This document shows positions 36,799-45,162 of a stretch of DNA of 63,477 nt, piece after piece. The number at the start of each line of letters is the position of its first letter. Positions within the stretch are counted from its first letter, which is position 1. The stretch is from an uncultured Catenibacillus sp. (GTDB lineage Bacteria > Bacillota > Clostridia > Lachnospirales > Lachnospiraceae), in NCBI GenBank assembly GCA_934339005.1, contig CAKRHR010000012.1, positions 1 through 63,477 of the forward strand, written 5' to 3'. Position numbers and translations under genes: made by a program. Under the pieces are notes generated by a model, which was given only the letters and a program-made list of their open reading frames with translations, did not search any database and was not told where the DNA came from.

Positions 36799-37788
36799 TT
36801 AATGATGATTTCTGTCATGCTCTGAATCGTCATGCCAATCCTCGTCATCATGCTCATACTGATATGTGTCCTCTGTCGTATCAGATGTACCATGATGTGT
36901 GTGTGTTCTGCAATAATCATCATGATTATGGTGTACACCATCTGCATCATAACCGGAATATGCCACCTGGATATTTCCCATCTCACATGTCAGATTCATG
37001 GACTTATCAATATTATTATCTACTTTAAGAGCATCACCCATGTCTACATAAACCATATCATCAATCGCAACAGAACCCCGCTCAATGTCAAGATCATAAT
37101 TATAATCCATATCACAGCCATCCATATTTAAAATAATACTTCCGGTATCTGTATCCGCACAAATATCACCAGCATCAGACAGTGTCAGTGTAATCTGTCC
37201 CATATCTGCATCTGCATCAAGTATGCTAAAGCCAGACAGATTCATCGTCATACTGCCTGCATCTACCTCCAGCTTTGCTTCATTACAATTCAATGTACCG
37301 ATACAATCCACTTTGCCTGCACCTACCGAAATTTCCACGCTGTCAAAGACTTTTCCTTCAGGAATACCAATAACCACATCCGTCGCATGACTGGAACCAA
37401 ATACCATGCCAACAACTGCCTGTTCTTCAACTGTAAGCACACCATTCTCAACGGTCGCACTCACTGTGTTAAGATTGCCATTTTGTTCAACTGTAATCTG
37501 ATGACCACTGATTGTCTGAAATGTCACACTCATCATATCCACATCAACGACAAGTTTTTTTACCGCTTCAGCTTCTGCCACGGTTTTGGCGCTGTGTTCT
37601 CCATGATGCTCTGTATCCTGCATCCATCCTGTATAGACCTTGCCGTCCATATAATAAACTGAAAGTTCATTATCTCTGATCATCTGCGGCAATGAAGCTC
37701 CCATAGCTGCGCCGCTAATCATTAATGCAATACCGACAACGCCAAATCCAGCCGCCGTCAGCAAACTGATTTTTGTAATCTTCTTCAT
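36799..37788 (-). CDS. DUF4097-type envelope protein with His/Asp-rich tail
   Basis: Residues about 8-30 form a membrane anchor or signal, followed by a repetitive beta-helix region (about 85-265) of the DUF4097 (adhesin-like) type with alternating V/T/D residues. The last 45 or so residues are rich in His, Asp and Glu (HHNHDD, THTHHG, EHDDEDWHDDSEHD, NHH) and end at the stop. It is the last gene of a padR-DUF1700-DUF4097 operon with 4-base overlaps. The family is thought to sit in the envelope stress response; the tail suggests metal binding, which is an inference. Confidence 0.85.
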   Translation of the reverse strand: MKKITKISLLTAAGFGVVGIALMISGAAMGASLPQMIRDNELSVYYMDGKVYTGWMQDTEHHGEHSAKTVAEAEAVKKLVVDVDMMSVTFQTISGHQITVEQNGNLNTVSATVENGVLTVEEQAVVGMVFGSSHATDVVIGIPEGKVFDSVEISVGAGKVDCIGTLNCNEAKLEVDAGSMTMNLSGFSILDADADMGQITLTLSDAGDICADTDTGSIILNMDGCDMDYNYDLDIERGSVAIDDMVYVDMGDALKVDNNIDKSMNLTCEMGNIQVAYSGYDADGVHHNHDDYCRTHTHHGTSDTTEDTYQYEHDDEDWHDDSEHDRNHH

Positions 37789-38612
37789 ACGCGTTTTCTC
37801 CTTGTAAATAATCTTTTACAACAATGTCCAATCCATCGGCAAATGGCAGGTGTTGCTTTTACCCATGCAAGCCATGCAACAATACATGCCAAAATACCAA
37901 CGGCTGTAATCACAAATCCTATACCGCCAATCATCAGCCCATTTGCAACATTCGTCACACATCTGTAAATACCAATGCCAAACATGCCTAATCCGCCTAT
38001 CGTGCATCCAACACCAACTGAACTCACAGATACAAACACTGCAAAAATCGTAACAATGATTGAAAATGCTACTGCAACAATCGCAATTGCAATGCCAAGC
38101 GCTGCCCCGGCCAGCGCAATAATCATCGGCGATGCAAGCACACATAAAATCACAATACCGACTTTTGCCCCTGTGCTCCATCGTTTCTTTTCTGTACCCT
38201 TTGTAGCATCTGTATTATTTGCATGAGCTGTATCGTTTACACCATATGTGCCATTTGCAGGATGTGCACTGTCTGCACCATATGCACTGTTTGCGTAATG
38301 CATATTCTCTGCACCATATTCACTGTTTGCATAATGTACACTGTCTGCGCTGCCATTTACATGATATGTGCTGTCCGGCGTACCTGTAACATATGTATGA
38401 CTGTCAGTATTCATATTCCCTGATTCCGATTCACCTTTAATCACCGCAGCTACCGCTTCCGGACTGCCAAGTTCTGCAATAATCTGAGCTTCGTTTTCCT
38501 CTCCGGCATCATCAAAATAATTGTTGTAGTATTTTAATGCATCAAATCTTTCTTCGTCCGGGAGGTCTTCTAACAGCTTTGAAAGTCGCTGCATAAACTG
38601 CATTCTGTTCAT
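37785..38612 (-). CDS. DUF1700 family membrane protein with repeats
   Basis: N-terminal about 75 residues match DUF1700 (MNRMQFMQRLSKLLEDLPDEE, then a helix with YYNNYFDDAGEENE), a helical domain that pairs with PadR and DUF4097 proteins. A linker of 12-residue repeats (HYANS-YGA type, 38218-38345 in DNA) follows, then three or four C-terminal membrane helices (about 145-255) and a basic tail. Start overlaps the padR stop by 4 bases. Confidence 0.87.
   Translation of the reverse strand: MNRMQFMQRLSKLLEDLPDEERFDALKYYNNYFDDAGEENEAQIIAELGSPEAVAAVIKGESESGNMNTDSHTYVTGTPDSTYHVNGSADSVHYANSEYGAENMHYANSAYGADSAHPANGTYGVNDTAHANNTDATKGTEKKRWSTGAKVGIVILCVLASPMIIALAGAALGIAIAIVAVAFSIIVTIFAVFVSVSSVGVGCTIGGLGMFGIGIYRCVTNVANGLMIGGIGFVITAVGILACIVAWLAWVKATPAICRWIGHCCKRLFTRRKRV
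38218..38345 (-). repeat. 36-base imperfect tandem repeat in DUF1700 gene
   Basis: About 3.5 units of 36 bases (for example 38254-38289 and 38290-38325) encode 12-residue repeats with A-N-x-x-Y-G-(A/V). Units differ at many positions, so the array is older than the spoIIIAF one. Confidence 0.75.
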
Positions 38613-38932
38613 TCTTCTGTCCCTCCATTAAATAATCTGCTAATTTTTCCGGCATATGCTTTCCATTCATCTTCATAAAAATGAAGCTGTTCTCTGCCTT
38701 TGTCTGTAATCTGATAATACCGCCTGTTGCGTCCGTCAAACTGCACATCATGCGTACTCAGACAATCGTCCTTTTGTAATCTTCGAAGCACCGGATACAA
38801 TGTGGATTCCGAAATCTCAATGACCTGACGGACATCCTGTGTAATCTTATAACCATAAGTTCCCTCTGCTTCTCTGGACACAACCGCTAAAACAATGGCG
38901 TCTAAAAGCGCTGCCCCAGTATTAAAGACCAT
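38609..38932 (-). CDS. PadR family transcriptional regulator
   Basis: Winged-helix repressor of 107 residues: LLDAIVLAVVSREAEGTYGYKIT, the recognition helix region ESTLYPVLRRLQKDDCL and the wing RRYYQITDKGREQL are typical of PadR. First gene of the operon; the promoter 150 bases upstream is overlapped by a perfect palindrome, suggesting autoregulation. Confidence 0.93.
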   Translation of the reverse strand: MVFNTGAALLDAIVLAVVSREAEGTYGYKITQDVRQVIEISESTLYPVLRRLQKDDCLSTHDVQFDGRNRRYYQITDKGREQLHFYEDEWKAYAGKISRLFNGGTEE

Positions 38933-39004
38933 CTGCTCACCTCTTTTGTTAGTACTGTAACTTCAAAACTGCTGCCTGTGGTTATTTCAAATTAAGCAAT
39001 CTCT

Positions 39005-39022
39005 GTATCTTATAAAAGATAC
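39005..39022. repeat. Inverted repeat in the padR leader
   Basis: GTATCTT and AAGATAC form a perfect 7-base inverted repeat around 4 bases, within the predicted 5' untranslated region. It may be a second PadR site or a small hairpin. Confidence 0.45.
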
Positions 39023-39073
39023 TTAATTTTCCGCTTAGTATACTTGAAGTTGTATGATATTATATTTATTCAT

Positions 39074-39116
39074 ATATTATATGTCATATAATATGCTATT
39101 TTTTATAATATGTCAA
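39074..39116 (-). promoter_or_regulatory. padR operon promoter with palindromic operator
   Basis: Minus strand -35 TTGACA (39111-39116), 17 bases, -10 TATTAT (39088-39093). The -10 is embedded in a perfect 21-base palindrome (39074-39094, arms ATATTATATG/CATATAATAT around one base). PadR proteins bind such ATGT/ACAT-type dyads, so a bound regulator would block the promoter. The remaining 38933-39247 gap contains only this region, the 39005 repeat and the downstream aldolase hairpin. Confidence 0.75.
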
Positions 39117-39150
39117 TAGGATGATATATAAATTTTTGAAAATAAATAAA

Positions 39151-39216
39151 AACCCTCCAAACCGATAATTTGAAGTATACCTCACTTCTTACCTGTTCAG
39201 AGGGTTTGAGATTTTT
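39151..39216 (-). terminator. Terminator of threonine-aldolase-like gene
   Basis: Minus strand AAACCCTC pairs with GAGGGTTT, followed by TTTATTTATTTTC. The 42-base loop contains a smaller hairpin (GAAGT/ACTTC), so the structure is branched. It starts about 35 bases beyond the stop codon. Confidence 0.5.
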
Positions 39217-39247
39217 ATTGTCTTTAGTGTAAAGTGTAACTATCTGA

Positions 39248-40351
39248 TCATTCGCTTTTCCATGCTTTAATATCTTCAATCAAAGCCTCAACTTCTTCAT
39301 CGCTGCTTGCCCAGCTTGTACAGATGCGGACTTCCCGATAGGCTTTAAGGCTTGTTGGGTTGTCATCGCTTAAGACGTATTTTTTGGAAAGCACTTCTAA
39401 CAGGGCTTTGGGAAGCATCACAAATAACTGGTTTGTCGGGCTGTCCACTGTGAATTTGAAGCCTTTCTCCAGCAAAACTGCCTTAATTCGTGCAGCCTGT
39501 TCATTGGCCTGACGGCAGATATCAAAGTACAGATTGTCTGTCATCAACGCTTCATACTGAACGCCAAGCAACCAGCCTTTGGCAAGCATGCCGCCGCGTT
39601 GTTTAATCATGTAACGGAAATTTTCTTTGAGTTCAGGATGTGTAATCACAACAGCTTCGCCAAACATCGCACCACATTTTGTCCCGCCGATATAAAATAC
39701 ATCACAGGCTTTGGTAATATCCTCCAATGTCAAATCATTGGCATCTGATGTCAGACCGTAACCTAACCGGGCGCCGTCCATAAATAAATATAATCCATGT
39801 GCACGGCAAACACTGCTGATGGCTTCCAGTTCTTCTTTACTGTAAATCGAACCAATCTCTGTCGGATTTGAAATATACACCATCTTTGGCATCACCATAT
39901 GTTCATGACTGCTGCTTGACTCATGAGCTTTGACACATGCCTCAATCTGCGTGGCACTTAACTTGCCATCCACACCAGACAGTGCGATCACTTTATGTCC
40001 TGCAGACTCAATTGCCCCGGTTTCATGCACATTAATATGTCCTGTTTCGGCTGTAATCACGCCCTGATACGGCCGCAAAGCTGCCGCAATAATCGTCGTA
40101 TTTGTCTGTGTACCGCCAACAAGGAAATGCACATCCATTAATGCCTCCAACGCCTTGTCATCTGCCTGCACTTTCTGAGGGTCAGCTTTATCCACTGTCC
40201 GGCCTGCACATGCCCTGCGAATCATCCCCGCTGCATTGGCACAATGTGGATCTTCGCCGTAACCACTGTTAGGCTCTGTATTATATTTTGTCAGCGCCTC
40301 CAATACCTTTGGATGCGCACCATAATGGTAATCACAACTTAAATAAATCAT
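39248..40351 (-). CDS. Threonine aldolase/beta-eliminating lyase family enzyme
   Basis: Fold-type I PLP enzyme. The PLP lysine lies in YIGGTKCGAMFGEA, with the upstream aspartate in LFMDGARLGYGL and H in AETGHINVHETGAIE. It resembles low-specificity L-threonine aldolases, which cleave threonine to glycine and acetaldehyde, but the N-terminal NSGYGEDP segment and 367-residue length leave room for another beta-eliminating or transaminating substrate. Single gene with its own hairpin downstream. Confidence 0.85.
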   Translation of the reverse strand: MIYLSCDYHYGAHPKVLEALTKYNTEPNSGYGEDPHCANAAGMIRRACAGRTVDKADPQKVQADDKALEALMDVHFLVGGTQTNTTIIAAALRPYQGVITAETGHINVHETGAIESAGHKVIALSGVDGKLSATQIEACVKAHESSSSHEHMVMPKMVYISNPTEIGSIYSKEELEAISSVCRAHGLYLFMDGARLGYGLTSDANDLTLEDITKACDVFYIGGTKCGAMFGEAVVITHPELKENFRYMIKQRGGMLAKGWLLGVQYEALMTDNLYFDICRQANEQAARIKAVLLEKGFKFTVDSPTNQLFVMLPKALLEVLSKKYVLSDDNPTSLKAYREVRICTSWASSDEEVEALIEDIKAWKSE

Positions 40352-40448
40352 CTTTTATTTTCTCCGTTTTTCTGTTAAAAATCCTGCCCTGAGGGCTTTT
40401 AATATAACAGGGAATTTTAACAATATTTATTATTATATCCATATATCA

Positions 40449-40480
40449 AAAAAGGCTGCCGCACTAAGCAGCAACCTTTA
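40449..40480 (-). terminator. Terminator of efp
   Basis: Minus strand AAAGGTTGCTGC pairs with GCGGCAGCCTTT (two G-U pairs) across a 5-base loop, followed by TTTGATATATGG. It lies about 50 bases beyond the efp stop. Confidence 0.85.
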
Positions 40481-40529
40481 TCTTCTGTAATATGTCCTTT
40501 ACTGTAAACGTAAATGACTTTCTCATGCA

Positions 40530-41093
40530 TTAAACACGTTTCAGATATTCACCTGTTCTTGTATCAATCTGAAGTTTATCGCCGATTTCAACGAATAATG
40601 GAACGTTAATCTGAGCGCCTGTTTCTACGATACATGGTTTAGTAGCACCTGTTGATGTGTTGCCTTTGAAGCCAGGTTCTGTCTCTGTAACTTCAAGTTC
40701 AACGAAAAGAGGTGGTTCAATATCAAAGATTTTGCCTTTGTAAGACATCATCTTAACGATCATCTCTTCTTTAACGAATTTCATACGTTCAGCAACTTCT
40801 TCGTGAGGGATTGGGAACATATCGAATGTTTCCTGATCCATAAAGATGTATGAATCACCATCATCATAAGAATACTGAGCTTCTTTTCTTTCGATGAAGG
40901 CTGTTTCAAACTTAGCTGTTGGGTTGAAAGATTCTTCTCTGATACCGCCATTCATGATTCTTTTATATTTTGTTCTGACAAAAGCAGCACCTTTACCTGG
41001 TTTAACGTGCTGGAATTCGATAACCTGACATACATCGTTGTCATATTCGAATGTCATACCGTTTCTAAAATCGCCTGCAGTAATTGTAGCCAT
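40530..41093 (-). CDS. efp: Elongation factor P
   Basis: Relieves ribosome stalling at polyproline. Three beta-barrel domains: KOW-like N-terminus, EF-P OB domain and C-terminal OB. The modification loop reads HVKPGKGAAFV, with the target lysine. 187 residues is normal. It has its own promoter (41127-41155) and terminator. In Bacillus efp lies next to spoIIIAA; here it is moved about 4 kb away. Confidence 0.97.
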   Translation of the reverse strand: MATITAGDFRNGMTFEYDNDVCQVIEFQHVKPGKGAAFVRTKYKRIMNGGIREESFNPTAKFETAFIERKEAQYSYDDGDSYIFMDQETFDMFPIPHEEVAERMKFVKEEMIVKMMSYKGKIFDIEPPLFVELEVTETEPGFKGNTSTGATKPCIVETGAQINVPLFVEIGDKLQIDTRTGEYLKRV

Positions 41094-41126
41094 TCTATAA
41101 TCCTCCTTAAATACTCAATTAAATAT

Positions 41127-41155
41127 AGTATATAAAATAAATTGATTTTTTTCAA
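41127..41155 (-). promoter_or_regulatory. efp promoter
   Basis: Minus strand -35 TTGAAA (41150-41155), 17 bases, -10 TATACT (41127-41132), 34 bases upstream of the efp start. Confidence 0.7.
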
Positions 41156-41192
41156 CTATTTTTTATCAATTACGTGAAATAAATACCGAAAA

Positions 41193-41705
41193 TCAGGCTT
41201 TACCGTCCTTTTTGAGCTGTTTCTTATAAAAATAAAGTACGATTTTTTCCAGTTTACGCTTAAACACAATCTGAATCTCCTCCTTCGGATGAATCGGCTT
41301 CACTAAAATATTGCGCAACCCTGCGCGTTTGGCGCCCCATACATCGGTAAATAGCTGGTCTCCGATAAACACCGTCGTTTTTGGTGTCGTATGCATGATG
41401 TCCACCGCTTTTAAATAATTCTTTGTGGATGGCTTGTGCGCATCATAAATATAATGTGCATGTATATCTTTATTAAACATCTGAACTCTTGGTTCTTTAT
41501 TGTTTGAAATCAGACAACATTCAAACCCGATATCTTTTAAGCGTTTAAATAATGCAATCGCCCGCGCATCCGCCGGTGCACCGTGCGGCACCAGTGTATT
41601 GTCAATATCAAAAAGCAACCCTCTGATGCCCTCTTTATATAATGCTTCAAAATCAATTTTATATGTTGAATCCTCCCATGCATCGGGAAAAAACATTTTA
41701 AACAT
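41193..41705 (-). CDS. YqeG family HAD-IIIA phosphatase
   Basis: HAD motif I DIDNTLVPHGAP (about 32-43), motif II LISNN, motif III lysine and motif IV VFIGDQLFTDVWGAKRAG are intact. Bacillus YqeG is linked genetically to aroE and yqeH; here too shikimate genes lie upstream. Substrate is thought to be a phosphatidylglycerophosphate-like phosphate in some homologues, not established here. Two start codons (41705, 41696) are possible. Confidence 0.88.
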   Translation of the reverse strand: MFKMFFPDAWEDSTYKIDFEALYKEGIRGLLFDIDNTLVPHGAPADARAIALFKRLKDIGFECCLISNNKEPRVQMFNKDIHAHYIYDAHKPSTKNYLKAVDIMHTTPKTTVFIGDQLFTDVWGAKRAGLRNILVKPIHPKEEIQIVFKRKLEKIVLYFYKKQLKKDGKA

Positions 41706-41772
41706 CTGCCATTAACCTCTTTACTTTTCAGAACAACTTATGTCAACTTTTAACAGGCAACCTATATCCTAA

Positions 41773-41808
41773 CCGTCTGACTAATCTTTTCCGTCTGACT
41801 AATCTTTT
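41773..41808. repeat. 18-base perfect tandem duplication
   Basis: CCGTCTGACTAATCTTTT occurs twice in succession just after the aroD-aroK stop codon, followed by a partial third CCGTTTTT. It probably arose by slippage. Confidence 0.85.
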
Positions 41809-41816
41809 CCGTTTTT

Positions 41817-43121
41817 CTAAATCACCAACAATTTATCACACAGTTCTTCCGCAATTTCTTCTGTCGTCTTGCCATCTGTTTCTATAATAACATCTGCAGC
41901 TGCCAGATATTTCGGACCTCTGACATCTAGCATATTCTGAATAAATTCAACATTCTTATTGCCACGAAGCAGTGGTCTGCTGTCATCATCTTTGACACGC
42001 TCAAGAATCGTTTCCGCTTTGGCTGTCAGCAGTACAATCACACCATTTTTCTTCATCTCTGTGACATTTTCTTCACGAAGCACAACTCCGCCGCCACAGG
42101 ATACGAGTAAATGGGCTTCTTTTTGAAGGTCGATTAAAAGCTGGGTTTCCAGACCTCTGAAATAAGGCTCGCCCTGAGTTTCAAAAATCGCATTGATGCT
42201 CATGCCTTCATTTTCGACAATTTTCGCATCCATATCCAGTTCAGAAAGCGGCAGTCGATCCGCCAGATATTCTGATAATGTCGTCTTTCCTGTACCCATA
42301 AATCCAGTCAGAAAAATGTTGTATGGAAAACCATTATCTGTATTTAAACATGTTCTGAACTTATCCAGTGACGATTCATGGAACAGTCCAAGCATTCTGC
42401 GCAGTCCGCTGACTTCAATCTGTCCCGGTGCTGATGCCTGTCCCACGCAGCCAAAGGTTACGGCTGAACCAAAAAGCTCACCTGTCAGTCGGCTGATTAA
42501 GCCCTTTGTACCCATGGACATCGTAATAAGCGGTTTGCCAAGTGATTTTGCTTCCTCTGTCACTGCCAGTAAATTCAATACATCAGTTGATGTCTGCGGC
42601 ATCACCGCTATCTTTAATATATCCGCGCCAAGTCGGTCCATGCGTTTTAATTTGTGTAAAAGCTCCTCATGTGCCGGCGTATGTGAAAAATCATGGCTTG
42701 AACCGATAACATATACATGGTAAGCATGAAGTTCTTCAATCATGTATTTGCAGTCAATCTCGCCTCGTGACATCTCCACATCGACAAAATCCACATCACC
42801 TGAACCTGCTGCCACACAGTTCAAATCAATATATCGAAGCTGTGTAATCGTACGCTTACCGCCCTCTTCTATCGTTCTGAAAGTAAAGACCAGGGGCATG
42901 TCCCCGATGATGCTTCTGATTTCTTTTAAGCATTCTTTGACACAATCATCGTAATCAACGTCCTGATACCAGTCAGCACGCCATTCTGCCATATCCGCAC
43001 CGGACTTTTTAATCTGAAATGCCTGCTCTATAATGCTCTCTTTTGTCACACCGGTAATCGGCGCACATATCTTAGTTACGCCATCGCCAATCTTATGACC
43101 ACGAATATCTATTATGTTCAT
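41817..43121 (-). CDS. Fused type I 3-dehydroquinate dehydratase-shikimate kinase
   Basis: One 434-residue protein for two shikimate pathway steps. Residues 1-252 are type I dehydroquinase with Schiff-base Lys170 (DILKIAV) and His143 (SSHDF), the same numbering as E. coli AroD. Residues 265-434 are shikimate kinase with Walker A GFMGTGKT (273-280), LDMD (295-298), FRGLE (321-325), CGGG (342-345) and SRPLL lid (381-385). Start at 43121 is set by GAGAGG. No frameshift is visible between the halves, so the fusion is genuine. Adjacent and divergent to the shikimate dehydrogenase gene. Confidence 0.93.
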   Translation of the reverse strand: MNIIDIRGHKIGDGVTKICAPITGVTKESIIEQAFQIKKSGADMAEWRADWYQDVDYDDCVKECLKEIRSIIGDMPLVFTFRTIEEGGKRTITQLRYIDLNCVAAGSGDVDFVDVEMSRGEIDCKYMIEELHAYHVYVIGSSHDFSHTPAHEELLHKLKRMDRLGADILKIAVMPQTSTDVLNLLAVTEEAKSLGKPLITMSMGTKGLISRLTGELFGSAVTFGCVGQASAPGQIEVSGLRRMLGLFHESSLDKFRTCLNTDNGFPYNIFLTGFMGTGKTTLSEYLADRLPLSELDMDAKIVENEGMSINAIFETQGEPYFRGLETQLLIDLQKEAHLLVSCGGGVVLREENVTEMKKNGVIVLLTAKAETILERVKDDDSRPLLRGNKNVEFIQNMLDVRGPKYLAAADVIIETDGKTTEEIAEELCDKLLVI

Positions 43122-43163
43122 TCTTGCCTCTCCCAACAAACAACATATTTGTGGTAATCATAT

Positions 43164-43193
43164 CACATTTTATCGCAATCTGCCACATTTTAT
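43164..43193. repeat. 20-base-spaced direct repeats in divergent aro control region
   Basis: CACATTTTAT occurs at 43164-43173 and 43184-43193, two helical turns apart, just upstream of the -35 of the plus-strand promoter and upstream of the minus-strand gene. This spacing suits a regulator that binds one face of the DNA. Confidence 0.5.
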
Positions 43194-43221
43194 TGAATTT
43201 TTATTTTGGCGGTTGTATAAT
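43193..43221 (+). promoter_or_regulatory. Promoter of shikimate dehydrogenase operon
   Basis: -35 TTGAAT (43193-43198), 17 bases, -10 TATAAT (43216-43221). The expected start near 43228 leaves a leader of about 148 bases before the ATG at 43376. Confidence 0.75.
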
Positions 43222-43238
43222 AGGCGTGATAGTTCATC

Positions 43239-43305
43239 TGTTTAGTGTGTCAAAGCGGCATGATTATCAGATTATAAGGTATCTGGCTTTGATATCTGCT
43301 AAACA
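43239..43305 (+). promoter_or_regulatory. Structured leader upstream of shikimate dehydrogenase
   Basis: Nested inverted repeats: TGTTTAG (43239-43245) with CTAAACA (43299-43305), TCAAAGC (43250-43256) with GCTTTGA (43286-43292) and inner CAGAT (43268-43272) with ATCTG (43281-43285). A second ATCTG at 43294-43298 could compete for CAGAT. No U-run terminator is seen. I do not recognise a known riboswitch class. Confidence 0.5.
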
Positions 43306-43375
43306 CGAAGGCACCAGGCATTGAATGAATTCAAAATTATAATTTTAAAATTAAACCAGAAAGAAGGATTTTGAT

Positions 43376-44245
43376 ATGGCAGAATATAATATTACAGGAC
43401 ATACCGTCCTTTGCGGACTTTTAGGCAGCCCGGTGGCACACAGTATTTCACCGGCAATGCATAATGAGGGCTTCAGACAGCTCGGTCTGGACTATGCTTA
43501 TCTCGCATTTGACGTTGGCACAGATAATTTAAAAACAGCCGTTGAAGGACTTCGTGTCCTTGGTGTACGCGGTTTTAATCTGACAATGCCGGATAAAAAT
43601 CTTATGGCTGAGCTTGTAGATAAACTGACACCAGCCGCCGAACTTACCGGTGCCGTCAATACAGTCATCAACGATAACGGCGTGCTCACAGGTCATACAA
43701 CAGACGGTGTTGGCTACATGATGGCTGCCAAAGATGCCGGTTTTGACCTTGTCGGCAAACGTATGACCCTGCTTGGCGCAGGCGGTGCTGCGACTTCTGT
43801 TCTTGTACAGGCGGCGCTTGACGGTTTAAAAGAAATTCATGTATTTAATATCAAGGATGCTTTCTTTGGCCGTATCGAAGCTCTTGCTGATAAGTTAAAT
43901 AAACAGACAAATTGTCATGTGACGGTCAATGACCTGGCAGATACAAAGGCTTTAAATGATGCCATTGCAAACAGTGATATTCTCACAAACGGCACAAGTG
44001 TCGGCATGGCACCAAATACAGACCGCTGCATTATCACAGATGATTCCGTATTTCGTAAAGATTTGATTGTTTCAGATGTCATTTATAATCCGCGTGAAAC
44101 ACTGCTGTTAAAGAAAGCACGCGCCCATGGCTGCCCGGCATTTAACGGTATGTATATGCTTTTATATCAGGGTGCTGAAGCATTCAAGCTCTGGACAGGT
44201 CATGAAATGCCTGTGGATATTATTAAAGAGAAATATTTTAAATAA
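43376..44245 (+). CDS. Shikimate/quinate dehydrogenase (YdiB-like)
   Basis: NAD(P)-dependent reduction of 3-dehydroshikimate. SPVAHSISPAMHN (18-30) binds substrate; catalytic Lys74 is in LTMPDK and Asp110 in HTTDG; the dinucleotide loop is GAGGAAT (134-140). The LTMPDKN motif and the whole C-terminal half (SDILTNGTSVGM, LLYQGAEAFKLWTG) resemble E. coli YdiB more than AroE. YdiB also lies next to aroD in E. coli. It may serve biosynthesis or quinate/shikimate use. AAGGA precedes the ATG. Confidence 0.93.
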   Translation: MAEYNITGHTVLCGLLGSPVAHSISPAMHNEGFRQLGLDYAYLAFDVGTDNLKTAVEGLRVLGVRGFNLTMPDKNLMAELVDKLTPAAELTGAVNTVINDNGVLTGHTTDGVGYMMAAKDAGFDLVGKRMTLLGAGGAATSVLVQAALDGLKEIHVFNIKDAFFGRIEALADKLNKQTNCHVTVNDLADTKALNDAIANSDILTNGTSVGMAPNTDRCIITDDSVFRKDLIVSDVIYNPRETLLLKKARAHGCPAFNGMYMLLYQGAEAFKLWTGHEMPVDIIKEKYFK

Positions 44246-44308
44246 TTGGCGGTTAAGGTTGTTCACTAACATCCTTTTATAAGATTATAAGAAAAGAGGT
44301 CTTTTCAG

Positions 44309-45028
44309 ATGTCCAATGCTATAAATCATCATGTTTCAAACAAGCTTCATACATCAAAACAAATGTCAGAATCCTTGATTACCGCTGCATTTTTAACACT
44401 TTCCGGCGGTTTTCAGGATGCTTATACTTACTGGTGCCGTGGCAAGGTTTTTGCCAATGCACAGACCGGTAATATTGTTTTGATGAATACTTATTTATTT
44501 GACGGTCAGTTTTATCATGCCCTGCGCTATCTTGTGCCGTTGCTTGCTTTCGCTTCCGGCATCTTTATTGCAGAACTGATTCACAGACATTTTAAAATGA
44601 TTCAGGCGGTGCACTGGCGTCAGCTCATTGTCCTTGGTGAAATTTTCCTGCTCTTTGTTGTTGGCTTTATCCCATCACCATTGGATATGCTTGCCAATGC
44701 CTTGGTATCCTTTGTCTGCGCCATGCAGGTTCAGACATTCAGGAAGGTGCACGGACATGCTTATGCCAGTACGATGTGTATCGGCAATCTGCGCAGCGGT
44801 ATGGATGCTTTGTGCACTTACATGCATACGAAGGAAAAATCCACATTGCACAAAGCCCTGCATTATATTGCTATCATCTTAATTTTTGCAGTCGGCAGCG
44901 GTATTGGCAGTGTCTTTGCAAAATCTATTGGTCAGCGGGCTATCTGGATTTCCTGTCTGCTGCTGGCAGTCAGCTTTGGAATTATGTTTATTAAAGCCGC
45001 AGAAGATGATGAAAAATATATGCCGTGA
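44309..45028 (+). CDS. YoaK/DUF1275 family membrane protein
   Basis: 239-residue protein with about six membrane helices. Family motifs: LSGGFQDAYTYWCRGKVFANAQTGNIVLM near the N-terminus (split here: AQTGNIVL is the signature), TFRKVHGHAYASTMCIGNLRSG and C-terminal helices. Function unknown. It follows the dehydrogenase by 63 bases on the same strand and ends at a strong bidirectional terminator. Confidence 0.9.
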   Translation: MSNAINHHVSNKLHTSKQMSESLITAAFLTLSGGFQDAYTYWCRGKVFANAQTGNIVLMNTYLFDGQFYHALRYLVPLLAFASGIFIAELIHRHFKMIQAVHWRQLIVLGEIFLLFVVGFIPSPLDMLANALVSFVCAMQVQTFRKVHGHAYASTMCIGNLRSGMDALCTYMHTKEKSTLHKALHYIAIILIFAVGSGIGSVFAKSIGQRAIWISCLLLAVSFGIMFIKAAEDDEKYMP

Positions 45029-45085
45029 ATATAGCCTATTTAATCAAAACGATATGCATAATATTTAAGCAATATTTATGTATAT

Positions 45086-45143
45086 AAAAAATCCTGCAAA
45101 GGAAATGTTTTACTGATAAAACATTTTCCTGTACAGGATTTTT
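45086..45143. terminator. Bidirectional terminator
   Basis: A long hairpin (AAATCCTG/CAGGATTT outer stem, AGGAAATGTTTTA/TAAAACATTTTCCT inner stem) has T runs on both sides: TTTTTATTTTG on the plus strand and TTTTTTATATAC on the minus strand. It ends the plus-strand yoaK transcript and protects it from the convergent plsC. Confidence 0.9.
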
Positions 45144-45162
45144 ATTTTGTCTAATACGATTA

